The position numbers and the translations under genes are program-made. From the NCBI GenBank assembly GCA_914767885.1, contig CAJZBQ010000048.1, forward strand, positions 124,001-188,000: a DNA stretch of 64,000 nt, given 5' to 3'. A model generated the notes under the pieces. It saw nothing but the letters and a program-made list of their open reading frames with translations. It had not been told where the DNA came from and did not search any database. Within the stretch, counting starts at the first letter, position 1, and each line of letters opens with the position of its first letter. Source of the DNA: Blepharisma stoltei. Its lineage: Eukaryota > Ciliophora > Heterotrichea > Heterotrichida > Blepharismidae. Positions 45,552-57,300 of this stretch are shown here, piece by piece.

Positions 45552-48500
45552 TTAAGCTTCTAAAACTAATTGAGAAGCTGAGAAACGCGCCTTAGTTTTT
45601 GAATGTTCATCTGGAGCTACGAAGAATTGTACTTCTGAATATGAGGCGTTACAATTTGAAGAAGCATTACCTTGAACTCGTGGTAGCATCTTCAATTCAT
45701 TTATATCAGTGGCTAAAACTTTGCCTCCTAACTCCTCCCCTCAGTGAGCAAGCAAAAAATTTTTTTAATAATAAAATTTGCATGAAAAAATATTTTGATA
45801 TATAAGTGATAATTATAATAATAAAATCTCTAACTAATTCTGCTTAATTTCAAACAGCTTGCATTTTAAAACATAAATTAATATTCATTTAAAATTATTT
45901 CAAATAGGATTTTTTTTAAAAAAATTTACTATGAAATTTATATATAAATTCTTAAATAAAGCATTAGCCTCCTCATGAACAAAATTTTTTTATTTGCTTT
46001 CGAGGGAGTAAGATAAACTTGAATAAAACTCCCATTTCGATTCCTTTTTCTGTAGTCAATAAATTTGGGAATTTAAAATTTTGTAATAGCATCCCAACAA
46101 ACCCCAAAATACTCCACCCAGCCACTAATGCAATTTCCCAGAAGAAATTATTTCCATCATTGACAATGGAATAAACACTTGAAACTGCATTGCTCCAAAT
46201 TACAGCAAAAACTGCTATAATAGCCCACATATTCATTCGTGGATAATTATAAATCCTTACTTTTCAGTATAAAAAAGCAAGGACAAGTAGCATAAAGGAA
46301 TAAATCAAGCCCCCTAAGGCTTTATCTATCAAAAACACATTTCTATTGACTCCAATCATTATAAAATACAAAGCTGATTTGTAGACTGCTACTTTTGGAT
46401 TTATAATAATATTGAAAATTGGATGAAAAAGCTGTCATGAAGGCTGAAAATAAATAACAAGAGTCATATATATAATTAAAATAGTAAAGCACAGTAAAGA
46501 AATCGCTAAATGAAACCCTGACCAGCAATACGTGTAACAATCATGAGACACAAAGCTATCAGTAATAGAGCTCCCCGCCCTCTCTTTACATAAAAATACA
46601 GATAAAACTATTGAGACTAATGGAATATACGCAATGCTGCAAAGTAAAAGAATCCCTATTTTTGCGATTAGCTCATTAAGCTCGAAAAAGTAATGATGAT
46701 GTTTTTTGCTCATTTTTTTTCATAATACGCAGGCTGAATAGGCCATAAAGCTTATAAGTGATATTACTGCATATATTTCTATTCAAAAATTATCACCAGT
46801 GATATCTAGTGGCCCACCCCAATCTGAAGATACAAGTCTGATAGACTTGGAAATCACTATACTGTAAGATCTCATATCAGGACCAATTGCTATTAATTCT
46901 AGAGTTTCTATTCAAAGAATCGCCATTATCAAGATGTCTCCAAATTTCATCATTTTTGGGTCACTAAGATTCTCAATTTTAACTCCTCTCCAGCGATTTT
47001 TTTGAAAAATTCCTAAAAATATTTCAATCACAATTAAGAAGCTGACTATGGCTAAAAATATCATTTTCCCATCCAAAGAGTCTTGAACTAATCTATAATC
47101 AAATGGACAGTCGATTTGATTTGTTCTCATATCGCTTGGAATTGTATTTATTTCACCTGGCCATGTGATTTTATTAAATAAAAATCGTTGGGTTCCAGAG
47201 ATGCTATAATTTCCTACCTTTTCGTCTCCTTTTTCAGATATTTTTGAAACAGGAAGCACACTAAAAATATTTATATAAAAGTTACTTCTGCTATTGCTAT
47301 CCGACTCAATTGAAACAGTCCCAGTTACCCCGACAAATCTTTGTTTTCTGATGTTGGCATTGACTGCTGAAGAATTTTCAAGGTTATCTCCTTTAGAAAT
47401 GCTATAATCAATTCCATTTAAAGCTAACATAGTTTGGTCAAAAGCAAAGCCTAAAAAATTTGATCAATGAAAGATTTGCTCGACTTGGTTTTTTATTGTT
47501 TCACCATAAGTTCCTATCCACTCAGCTGTGTGTACAGTTAAGGACCTTTGTAGTAACTCAAGAATTTTATCAATATCGGTTTCGAACCCAACAACAAGAT
47601 CTGTAACAGAAATCCTATAATGATGCAAAAAGATTAAGTCACCTTTTCTCATTCCTAAATCATAAAGTGATATCAAGAGGCTTCCAAATGTTATGGGATC
47701 GACCAAGGCAATCACAATTCTGCATTTAGTGTTGATTATGTCTAAGAAAAAATCTTTGTATTTCTCAAACTGATCAATTGTATAAGTGGTGCTGAAATAA
47801 TAAGACTGGTTATTAGCGATCCCTATATGCAAACTTGAGAGCTGTGTTAACGCAATTTCATATGCGCTTTGAGCTCATTCAGGTCTTTGGATAAGTACAA
47901 CATTTTTTCATCCAAAAATATTTGCAAGCTCAGGAAGAAGTCCAGCTGTATATGACATTTCTTTAAGAACTGTCATAATTTCTGGGAATACTGCTTTATT
48001 GGTAAATAGAGGCATTGCACACCCATCAGATATGATAGGAGCTGAAATGCCGAGAGCTCGAAAATCTAAGATATCTCCATAGCAAACATTATCATATAAA
48101 GAGGACAAATAAACTACTCCCATATTGGATTTGAGCCGGCCAAAGCATGGTCTTGAGTAGGTCGGATCGTAAACACTAGCTCCACAGTCTGTCGACTGAA
48201 TATTCAAATTGAAATTCCTAAGGAGAACAGGAAAAATAAAATGGTGTCGTTGATGAAACTTTGTCTCCGATGCGCACTCCCTATGTCCATCCTGGGCCTC
48301 TGTTCCGGTGGAAACAGGCCTTCAGACTCGGGGATGCCTTGCCGAAAAGGGAAGTTTTATTTCTCCCGAAGGGTTTCCCTGTTCCTGCTAGATGGGCTAG
48401 ACAGGTTTTGCCTACCACATGGTATTTCCTCACCGAGACCATCGGGGCGCTATCTAGGAGCGGCTCTGTCCAGGGCGAGCTAATCCCCTAGACAGATGGT

Positions 48501-50633
48501 TCAGGTCGGAAATCCAAAATTGTCGCCATGCCATTTTTGGAGCCGAGACGGGGCGGATGGTCAGCGCCTGTGAGAGCGCTTATGGCCGGATACATAATAA
48601 CTTAAGGAGTCCAGACTGGTAAGCAACGCTAAAGGCATAATGATTTCCTTGTCGGATCAAAGCAAGATAAGTGAAATCGGCGCTGCCTGGATCTGTGATA
48701 CCATCAGCAAGAGAAATAGTAATACTTATTTTTGGCATGTTAGGAATTGATGTGGAGTTCCCAGGATAAACCATATCATTTTCAATCAGCAATTTCCCGT
48801 TTTTAACTTCTCCAACTTTGATTTTTTCACCATTTTGTATATTTATAATAGAAAAACTTGGCTCAGGGTGATGGCTAATAGTTTGCTTTTCCAAAATTTG
48901 AATTATTTCTTCAGTTGTATATAGAACTTTCTCCTCAATAGCACGATAAGGCGCATTCCTAGGTTTTACCGGAGGGTCTTGGACATATGAAAACCTGCTA
49001 TTCCTTATTCATGGGGGAGACAAACAGCCTAAATAAAGAATTCTACCTGATCAATCTCGAGAACTTGAAGAGAGGCTGTATGGAAAATTTACATTTGGTT
49101 CGTCAAATGGATCTGACGAGCCAATTCTGGCCAGAACTTGAATTAAAAAATGATAGTTGCCAGAATTTATTAATTTTCTGATGAAGAGTATGATCAGAAT
49201 TTTAATAAATGGCACAGGATTAAGTAATTAATTAAGTCACTATGAAAAAGTCAAATTTTTAAAAATCATTACTGGCATCGTCTCCCTAAGGCAGAAAAGA
49301 GTATTTATTAAGTTATCTTTATGCTTAAGTTATCTCTTCAAATCTTCTATTAAAAAATTTGAATTTTCCAATTTTAAAAAACAATTAAGATGGCTAAGTC
49401 ACTATGAAAAAAGCAAATCATTACTGGCATCGTCTCCCTAAGGCAGTAAAGAGTATTTATTAAGTTATCTTTATGCTTAAATTATCTCTTTTAAATCTTC
49501 TATTAAAAGTTTGAATTTTCAAATTTTATTGTCAAAAGGAATTATTAAAATTCTGATCATACTCTTCATCAGAAAATTAATAAAATTCTGGCAACTATCA
49601 TTTTTTAATTCAAGTTCTGGCCAGAATTGGCTCGTCAGATCCATTTGACGAACCAAAATGTAAATTTTTCACACAGCCTCTCTTCAAGTTCTCGAGATTG
49701 ATCAGGCAGAATTCTTTATTTAGGCTGTTTGTCTCCCCCATGAATAAGGAATAGCAGGTTTTCATATGTCCAAGACCCTCCGGTAAAACCTAGGAATGCG
49801 CCTTATCGCGCCATTGAAGAGAAAGCTCTATAATCTATTACCTGCAAAATCTTATCCAATATTTTTTCTAAAGCCAAATATTCAAAATGACTATCGCTTT
49901 CTGCCTTTTCAAGACCTTCTTCAGTATAAAATACCAATCCATCATTACTAAAATTCCCTCAAATGCTGTCACTTCCTAAAATGACTCCATATCCGTTTTC
50001 CAGCATCATTTTAGAGCCCAAACTTTTGATTATCATAGAAGAGCCTTGGCCACTATTAAGAATTATCATATTCCCAATTCCTTTGGCTTTAACTTCTCTT
50101 CCTATAATTAAATCATAAATATCTTGTGTTTCATTGTCGGTACAAAAAACAGGTGAGCCTTTGCCTTCATTTTCAAATAAAAGGACAATTGGATTTACGG
50201 CACTATTTGATACTATTATAAATGTTTCTCAATTGAAGAAGCTCACTAGTAGACTTAATGCTTGGTAATGAAAATTATAAGGAATATGACTAAAAAGTTC
50301 ATATTTTCCGTAAACACCTGTAGGCTGTCTCAAATTTATATAGAGAAAATGAGCAGCTTCTGAATAAGTTTGGACTTGAAATGAGTAGAAAGTATTAAAA
50401 GTAGCGTCAATTACAAGACTTGGCAAGTGTAAGCAGCCATTTTCAATTTCACAGTCTTCAGCTTTTGTGAGAATAATCATGAAATTGTTCTGCAGCTTTT
50501 CATTTAAAGAAGCCAATAAGTCCTCTGCCAGAGTTGGGTTTGTGACTGCTGATACTAATATATCAATATTATATGCTTGGGAAACATAAAATAAAATTTG
50601 AAGCTGAAAGACGATAATTTCAAGTAAGGCCAT
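45552..50633 (-). CDS. Large polytopic receptor-like membrane protein, three IESs
   Basis: 1168 codons plus stop once 45729-46008, 48219-48602 and 48920-49830 are removed. A signal peptide (MALLEIIVFQLQILFYVSQA) precedes a long extracellular part of about 700 residues that resembles periplasmic-binding/ANF-type ligand domains (for example WKNVVLIQRPEWAQSAYEIA). Then come about eight hydrophobic helices, such as MIFLAIVSFLIVIEIFLGIF and MWAIIAVFAVIWSNAV. The cytosolic tail runs through the MITE F site. This layout suggests a class C-like chemoreceptor, but family membership is unproven. Many UGA Trp codons. Confidence 0.78.
45729..46008. mobile_element. IES 15: MITE copy F inside the receptor gene
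   Basis: TAA flanks (45729-45731, 46009-46011). TIR CTCCTCCCCTCAGTGAGC, interior TTTTGATATATAAGTGATAA. Removal (280 bp) joins GVLFKFIL to GGKVLATDINEL in frame and opens about 55 further codons. This shows directly that this MITE family behaves as an IES. Confidence 0.9.
48219..48602 (+). mobile_element. IES 16: 384-bp insertion related to IES 1
   Basis: 7-bp direct repeats TAAGGAG at 48219-48225 and 48603-48609. GC-rich, no TIR. Begins after an A-rich run with ATGGTGTCG and shares several blocks in order with 1962-2369. Removal joins YQSGLL to RNFNLNIQS in frame. Confidence 0.85.
48920..49830. mobile_element. IES 17: 911-bp foldback with internal tandem duplication
   Basis: TA-bounded (48920-48921, 49831-49832). 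TIRs of about 250 bp each begin TATAGARCTTTCTC and include GATAAGGCGCATTCCTAGG. Between them, two direct copies of a ~130-bp unit lie at about 49228-49365 and 49393-49520 (both containing TTACTGGCATCGTCTCCCTA). Excision restores QVIDY-TTEEIIQILEK. Confidence 0.9.
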
Positions 50634-51059
50634 TATTTAATTTCTAATAAAAAGAATTATTTATTATCAGAATATACATTTGATAGTTGTTAAAAACATT
50701 TTATAAATTAAGCAAAGTTTCTTAAAGTAGCATTAATAATAATTGCATGGAAAATTAATATCCAACCTAAGATTTTATTTATCACTAGCGAATCATAATA
50801 GTGAAATGACTATATAAATTAGCTCTGTTTGAAACTTTTTCTTCTATAAGAGTTTATATGATTCAGTTTTTCCAGATACATTTGTCCACTGCCAATTATA
50901 GGGTAATTCAGCCGAAAAAGGAAAAAAGGAGGCATACGGTTCGTACTGCTTGACACGCCTAAGGGGAGTGACTCTTCGGCAGAGCACATGCTGAAGCGAG
51001 CTAGGTGAGGTAAACACAAATAGTGAAGACTTTCTCGCCTTTTGTGGTGTGTTCTACAA
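50634..51059. other. Receptor upstream region and a GC-richer block
   Basis: AT-rich promoter region, then about 50860-51010 of higher GC (GTACTGCTTGACACGCCTAA...), unclassified, possibly a retroposon fragment. Confidence 0.4.
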
Positions 51060-51531
51060 GATGGCTATAGATGCCATCAAAATAGAGTTCTGATATTATT
51101 TCATATTGGAGATGCATCTTTTCTATAAAATCCGAGTTATTAAGTTTAAAACTGGGGAAAATTGAGGTTAGAAAGCAGATGCAGGAGTCAACTGGACAAA
51201 TATGGGTTAAATAATTGTTTTGGGAAGGGATAGATCTGAAATCATGGCAAAGGAGGGTTTATAAGAATATTTGAAGAGCTGATAGATAGAGGTGCATTTC
51301 GAGGATTGGAGGAATCATGGAAAACTAGAACATCCTTCTGCAGCATGAATGCTGATACTTGAAAAAGGTCAAATATACAAAATTGATTCCAAAAGATATA
51401 AAAAATACGAAAGCCAAATGAAAATGATATTTAAGAAGAGTCAGAGAAGTGAAATTGATGCTGTTAAAAATTTTGTCAAAATAGTAATGGAAAGTAAAAA
51501 ATTCAGGCGCCTTGGGCGCGATCATACGTAA
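51060..51531 (+). pseudogene. Decayed coding fragment, possibly cyclic-nucleotide-binding-like
   Basis: With UGA as Trp a mostly open frame contains LFYKIRVIKFKTGENW early on and ends MLILEKGQIYKIDSKRYKKY...SEIDAVKNFVKIV. It has several TAA/TAG stops between 51150 and 51290. The pattern recalls the end of a CNB domain and the helix after it. No start or intact frame. Low certainty. Confidence 0.35.
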
Positions 51532-51883
51532 TTCATTACTGTGTTTTAAAACGCAAAACTGTATAAACTAATATGATTTTCTTAGAGATTTTTCTAATCT
51601 ATCTCTATCTATTTTTAGGAGAATCCGTTTTGAACCCTGAAATTTAAAATTAGATTATTCTGCTATTTAATAATTAAACTCTTGTTTATGCCTTAAGCAT
51701 ATGTGTTTAGTGATCATATTTAAGCTAAAATAGCATGCAATACTTAGAAATAAGTTAAACGTTTCTAATAAAAGCCTTAATCATTATTAAATAAAACAAT
51801 AAAGTAATGAGTAAATAGAAATTTGCAATAGTTTTTAATATCACTTCTTTTAATATATGAGATTTTATTAAAAATTAATTGCT
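51532..51883. other. AT-rich spacer
   Basis: 352 bp with nothing recognised, up to the 3' end of family gene P1. Confidence 0.4.
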
Positions 51884-52702
51884 TTATGGTTTTATTAAAG
51901 CAATATACGTTTCTCTAATAGTTCTCTTTAAGCTCTCTGCTCTATCTTTGTCATTAGAAATCAGAATCAAATAAGCTTTGGTCATGACAGAGTAGTTTTC
52001 TGCTGGTCCTTTTAAATCATTTACTATTTGATTTTTAATGCGTTCCATTCTCTTTTTATTTTCGTTTCTTTTGTCCAACCTCTCTTTAATAATTTCTGCC
52101 CGCTTCCTTAAGTAGTTGGTGTTTTGCTACTTTTCATAATTAAAATAGAGGTATTTTAGTAAGGGCAATTATCTTATTTTGAGCTCAATAAAGGGCTTAT
52201 ATAGACGCTATCAACTGGAACTGGGTAGCCGAACAAGAGCGTTCTTTGAATCCGGGATGAATGAAATTGTAACGGTTGCGTAATTACCGATCTATTGCTC
52301 AGAACAGAGCTCTTATCTCACATAAAAGGCTTCAGAAAGCAGAATTTCAAGCTATTTAAGAGTTATCTTACTAACTAGCTGCTTTTCAACTTTGAAATGA
52401 TGCTCGTGTTTTGAGGCTTCTTGATCCTAAGTTGCTGTTACATTTAAGAAGTAGCGAAATTGATCGTCTAGCTTAAATATTGTTGGGTTCCAACTCAGCG
52501 CATGGTCAACAATTTCAAATGCGCTTTTGGTGAAGGCTTTTCCTTTAGATGTGGTCATCAAATGCCTAACTGAGTTAACGTGGTCAATTAGCGCTTCTAT
52601 AGGGGTATGCCCATGAGCTTTAAGGTAGTCCACTAAACATCCAACAGAAGTGTATTTATATTTCTCGTCTACGGTCAAAAAGTTTCTAGTATTTTTGTCC
52701 AT
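51884..52702 (-). CDS. Three-member tandem family, gene P1; one 15-nt intron, one IES
   Basis: About 178 aa. The N-terminal ~90 residues (SVGCLVDYLKAHGHTPIEAL ... NPTIFKLDDQFRYFLN) have the helix-helix-helix-strand look of a winged-helix domain, loosely like that of TFIIE-beta. A charged coil then leads to a C-terminal helical tail (MTKAYLILISNDKDRAESLK). The 15-nt intron at 52427-52441 is at the same phase-0 site as in P2 and P3. IES at 52109-52375. Family not recognised; DNA or RNA binding is only a guess. Confidence 0.72.
52109..52375. mobile_element. IES 18 in P1, ~267 bp
   Basis: TA-bounded (52109-52110 with 52376-52377; 52364-52365 is an alternative giving 255 bp). The ends are weakly inverted (TAGTTAGTAAG against TAAGTAGTTGG). 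Removal joins KVEKQL to RKRAEIIKERL in frame. Confidence 0.75.
52427..52441 (-). other. 15-nt intron in P1
   Basis: Minus-strand sequence GTAACAGCAACTTAG, directly after ...FRYFLN. Confidence 0.85.
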
Positions 52703-54000
52703 TCCTTGTTATTTCCTTTTAATTATAAACTAAAATGATATTTAGCTCTAAATATAATAAAATATACTTATATTGATATATACTTTTATAATTTAATATT
52801 TAGCCAGCTCTGTAATATTTTATTAATTAAAAGATAGAAGCACACTTCCCTCGTGATGTTATAGATGAAAATCAGTAAAACCGTTATGCTACTTTTTCTT
52901 TTGCCTTTCTAAATAATTTTAAAGGGTTTTTTTACTTTATTTTAAACTATTGCTTGCTATTTGAATTAGGGATAAGATAATGTGTTCAATTCGAGACCAT
53001 GGTTAAATTGAAAACCATTATTAAATTCATGGAATTTTGTGATAGAAAATGAAATTTATTGGGATGGTTAAGTTTTAGGCTAGCCAACCCGATTAATCAA
53101 TTATATTTTTATATTATAGCTATATCTCTTTTATTTAAGTGATGGATAGGGTCCTTAGATTTATAATTTCCTTTACTTTTTGCTTATTATGGTCTACTAA
53201 TCATTTAATTTTAGGCCAGAATTTAGCTAATTATTGTTATTAAGGCTTATCGATAAGCTCGCTGCAATTCTGCAAGGACCATCTCTACTACTAAGGCACG
53301 CCTGCTCGCTAATCTGTATACAACCTTACAAAGGTTGCTCCTACCGGACGAAGGCGTGCACCCTGTAGGATGCCAGCTTCAGGAGTTAAGAGGGCGAGTT
53401 GACTTCCCATGCCATTTTATTATATGGCCAGAATTACTAATCTATGCTTTATAATAAGATTACTCTTGATAATTTTTGACTATTTTGGGCCTTTATCGAT
53501 AATCATTTCTAAGTTTTGAGTTATGGTATAAAATAAACTCTAGCTATAAGATCAGAAAGTATATTCATTCTCATGCCAAAACTCATATTCCACTAAATTT
53601 ATAGTAGATCTATATTTTTCAATAAAAAACTCGCTAAATCTTAGTTAAGGGAGTAACATTCATTTTAAATTATGAAAAAACCTAAAATATTAATTTATTT
53701 TAAGTTCATTTTTCAAGGCTCAGTCTATTAATTAATACCATAATTGAATTCAAACCTAAAGTTTTAATATATTACCGGGAGGATTTTAATATTAAATTTT
53801 TCAAATTATAACTAATATGAAACGGCTTAGAAAAACTCAAAATGCAATTTAAAGTTTATGTATTGTGATTTAAACAATTTTATTGCTTCTAAAATAGTTA
53901 AATATAATTTAGACAAAGAATCGAATTTATAATTGGTGAGGATCCCCAAAAATTTTCAATAAAAGCTTATTTAACTTATTACTATGTTTTTAACGTGCTA
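52703..54000. other. Spacer with a GC-richer repeat at ~53220-53425
   Basis: AT-rich except for about 53220-53425. Read on the minus strand, that block is homologous to 57660-57740 (both start AAAATGGYRTGG and share CTCCTGWAG and TCMAGGGTG-like blocks). No gene. Confidence 0.45.
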
Positions 54001-54001
54001 T

Positions 54002-54051
54002 AGCGCCTTTCTTAAGATGGCGCGCAATGCGCCATCTTAAGAAAGGCGCTA
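54002..54051. repeat. Perfect short palindrome
   Basis: TAGCGCCTTTCTTAAGATGG is mirrored exactly on the other side of the core GCGCAATGCGC, about 50 bp in all. It shares its core with the 212-bp palindrome at 39.6 kb. Confidence 0.85.
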
Positions 54052-54638
54052 TATACTCCTCCACAGGATGAAAGGCTAAGCTTACCCTTTAATTTCAAGT
54101 GCCCTAAATCGCCCAGGAGTTTTGAGTTGCGTCATTTGCATGCCCAGGCCAGAAAGTTTCAAGGGATGCATTTCTCCACTAAACTTGACTGCGAGTTTTT
54201 CACCAAAGGATCTCTCTTTGGAGTGTCAAGCAGCCAAACTCTATACCTCCTATATCCAAGGACTAGGTGTTTCCGCCTATGCGCTGGGATATTGAGCAAT
54301 AGCCCAAGTTAGTCTACTAACTTGGGGATTTAATAAATATGCCTAATATGAGGGCATTTTTCAGCTACTAATTGGTTCGTCAGCTTGAGTTTGAGAACCA
54401 ACTTAGGGAGATGCTCAGCATTCTCCCAGCCCAGAATGATCTCTATCTCTTCCTGGGCTATATAGCTGGATAAAGGTTAACTGTTAATCAAGCCCTATAA
54501 AACTAAAATACGCCGAAGGAATAGTTTTCATGCAAAACAAAAATTGGCACAATATCATTTTATATTATGCTTCAAAAAAGCAATATGAAAATAAATAATA
54601 ATTAACTCATATAAATAAAGTAAATTTTTGATTAAAAA
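54052..54638. other. GC-richer, hairpin-rich stretch
   Basis: Several short stems (for example GGTTCGTCAGC.../...GAGAACCAA; CCCAAGTTAG/CTAACTTGGG). The frame at 54127-54312 has no family support. Possibly a decayed element beginning at the 54.0-kb palindrome. Confidence 0.4.
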
Positions 54639-55687
54639 TTATTTTAATGCTCTATAAAGGTCGTTGATTCTAAATTTTACTTCGGCCGCTACCATAGGAT
54701 TTTCTGATGTCAGCATTGCATATGCTTTAATTAAAGTGGAGACATCTTCATTTTGGTATTCCAGCTGAGATTGGATTTTTGTTTTTATCTCTTTATGTTT
54801 ATTTCTTTTCTTTTTATAATTTTCCGCCTCTTCTTGTCTAGTCATTTCCTTTTTTCTGTTTTTGCCTCTTTTGTGCAGCTTTTCATACGCATCAGCGCAG
54901 TCTTCCTAATTATCTGTTATAGGAATTGCCCGAGGATGGCGCTATCTTGCACCATTTTTGGTATGTGGAGAACATCGACTTCCACGTACCAAAAATGGCC
55001 CCACACGTTGGTTCAATTCCCGGTGTGGGCCATTTTTTAAATTGCCCGAGGATGGCGTAAGATAGCGCCATCCTCGGGCAATTACAATACATTTAAATAG
55101 TAGTGAAAACTATCGTTCAATAAAAATATTTTTGGTTCATTTGTAAGTGCATAATCTACCAGCTCAACTGCATTTTTCCTGTATGGCTTGCCAGATAGGC
55201 TTTTTAATTTATGCATTTTTGTTTTTACGTGATCAATTAGATCTTCGATTCTTGTTGGGCCACGAGGTCTCATATATACTTCTTTTCTTGGAGTGGCGCT
55301 GCAAGTGCAGGCCACTCCATGTGAAATTCCTGTGTTGGTTTAACCAACATAGGAGTTGGTCGAACCAAAACTGTGCGTTGGTTCGACCAACCCATGAATT
55401 CCCCATGGAGTGGCCTGCGCTTGCAGCGCCACTCCAAGGAAGTTTCTATAGTTAATTAAACAGCCTACAATTGTATTGTTGTATTTTTCTACGTGGTCTG
55501 TGGAGCACAGAATTTTTGGCTTTCAGGGGCTGGGATCTTCAAATTGCTCGCTTTCATCAGAAGAGGTTACATATTGCTCTTCCTGTTCAAATTTTTCTAA
55601 AGATAGGAGGAGATTTTGAGTGATATTTTGGGATTCGTTTTTATTTGGGTTTGCTATAGGTTGGCTTTCTGGAGAACATTTAACCAT
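54639..55687 (-). CDS. Three-member tandem family, gene P2; intron interrupted by an IES, second IES in exon
   Basis: 229 codons plus stop. It starts MVKCSPESQP with an acidic 60-residue leader that P1 lacks. The conserved domain runs NTIVGCLINY-MRPRGPTRIEDLIDHV ... NDSFHYYLN. After the intron come EDCADAYEKLHKRGKNRKK and the tail IQSQLEYQNEDVSTLIKAYAMLTSENP, alignable with P1. The frame is exact only when the two IESs and a 15-nt intron are removed. Confidence 0.75.
54906..55090 (-). other. 15-nt intron of P2, split in the germline by IES 19
   Basis: After removing 54918-55087 the remaining bases read GTAACAGATAATTAG on the minus strand: a 15-nt phase-0 intron at the same codon as in P1 and P3. 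The IES thus lies within the intron, after its first three bases. Confidence 0.82.
54918..55087. mobile_element. IES 19: 170-bp TIR element inside the P2 intron
   Basis: TA at 54918-54919 and 55088-55089. TIRs AATTGCCCGAGGATGGCG are perfect on both sides and continue as GCTATCTT; an inner pair (CCACACGTTGG/...CGGTGTGGG region) adds a second stem. Confidence 0.9.
55275..55448. mobile_element. IES 20: 174-bp TIR element in P2 exon
   Basis: TA at 55275-55276 and 55449-55450. TIRs TTGGAGTGGCGCTGCAAG and onward through GGCCACTCCATG, then an inner inverted pair around GTTGGTCGAACCAA/TTGGTTCGACCAAC. Excision restores GCLINY-MRPRGPT. Confidence 0.92.
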
Positions 55688-56757
55688 CTTAATTAAGATC
55701 GGATGCTAGTTTTCCAAATTATAAAATTATAATTATCTAAAAGAGCCTCTATTAAAAATTATAATTTTTACTCTGATAAGCAAGTATAGGGTTTGGAAAA
55801 ATTAATTTTATAGGATTATATGCAATCTAAAATGTTTTTGTAAATTGCAAACTTCAGTCTTTAGCTTTGCAGAATAACAATTCTTCAGTCTAGTGATTCT
55901 TTTTTGAACAATAATCAATAAAACTGTTCTCATTAATTTTGTCTTTAAGACCTTTTAAATTTTTTCTTGGATTTGATTAATAGAAGCTAATAGATCGAAA
56001 TCTGGAATAAATACCTAATCACCCCTATTTTTTGGGTAAAAACCTACGAGTTAACAAAAATCTTTATTGAAAAAATCTTTCGATATATAAGTGATAATTA
56101 TTATAATGAAATAGATAGCTAATTCTGTATAATTTTTAAATAGCGAGCAGCGAAGTGGAATTTTTTTTAAATTTTGAAAAAAATATTTGCTATAAAAATT
56201 AACACGTTCATGCTCGACAAAATTTAGCTATCTAAATGGTTAATTTAATTTTTAGACTCCCATATCTTTAAAATTGGATAAGCTTTTGTACACTATATAT
56301 TAAAATATTAGTCCCATTAAACCATTTAAAAACAATGATTTTTTAAAGCATTTTAAAGCTCATTAAATTTTATTTTCATCTTAAATAAAACGTCTTTTAA
56401 GTTTCATCATTATAGGTAAAATTCTTATACTTTGCAAGTTTTTCCTTGATTAAGGACAATTTTTAGCTGTTAGGAGCTAAGCTAATTTAACTTTAGAAAA
56501 TTTATGTTAAGTGCAGGCGCCAGTTCGCATTGCTATTTAACAGAGAGCCATTCTAAATAACTATTTATCAACTCCACCATACGTTTTAGTGTCAAACTCC
56601 AAAGATTCAAGGTATTATTGCCGCCTTTCAGCTTTAATATTCAATTTAATCTGTGATCCTAACTATCTGGATTAAATTCATTTAAATTTTATAAAATCAT
56701 ATCGTTTTATTACTAAAAATAATAGCCTGATCATGAACTTTATTAAATATAAACCAT
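55688..56757. other. AT-rich spacer with degraded MITE (copy H, ~55994-56240)
   Basis: Copy H keeps the interior TCGATATATAAGTGATAATT but has lost most of both TIRs. Otherwise nothing recognised. Confidence 0.5.
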
Positions 56758-57300
56758 TTAACTATTATTAGCTAATTTGGTATACGCTTCATCAATTGCT
56801 TTCCTAAAATTTTCGTTTTCATTGTTTTCATCCCCTAATACCTTTTCAAGTTTCAACAAGCTTTTGAGCACAGTATATTGAGCTTCTTCCTCTTCTCTTT
56901 GCTTTTGTTTTTCTAATTTCTTTTTCGAATAGTTAAAAATTAATGCATTTTGCTCATTCTCAAATTCCTCTAAATTTCTGGCCTAAATAGACGTTACAAT
57001 AATCGACCATTTTTCACTTTCAACAGTAAAAATCCGTCTGTTTCTGATTAGGGTTGACCTGGTGACCTGCTCTGGAGTCTGAACATATTTTTTGCCTTTG
57101 TAGTTTCTGAGTGAGCTAATATTGGCCTCTATATGATTTTCAAGTTCACTTAAAGTTGAAGACTTGTGGATTTTTAAGTACTCGATTAAACAGCCTTCAG
57201 CAGTTGCATTAAATTTAGCCGAAATACCATAATAGCTTTCTCTTTCTGTAGAATTGCTTTGCTGATTAGATAGTTCGAATTTCTCGATCTGTCTCTCCAT
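56758..57300 (-). CDS. Three-member tandem family, gene P3; one 15-nt intron
   Basis: 175 codons plus stop, no IES. MERQIEKFELSNQQ leader, then the domain ATAEGCLIEYLKIHKSSTLSELENHIEA ... IRNRRIFTVESEKWSII. After the intron (56983-56997) a charged coil (NYSKKKLEKQKQREEEEAQ) leads to the tail VLKSLLKLEKVLGDENN. Because P3 carries the intron at the same place with no IES, it confirms the intron calls in P1 and P2. Function unknown. Confidence 0.72.
56983..56997 (-). other. 15-nt intron in P3
   Basis: Minus-strand GTAACGTCTATTTAG between EKWSII and ARNLEEF; phase 0, homologous in position to the P1 and P2 introns. Confidence 0.88.

Noticed and set aside
48241-48491. Open frames inside IES 1 and IES 16 as genes
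   Set aside because: They lie within insertions that interrupt coding sequence, overlap one another in several frames, and match no protein family.
55147-55455. 102-aa plus-strand ORF over IES 20
   Set aside because: It is a shadow of the P2 gene and of the inverted repeat.
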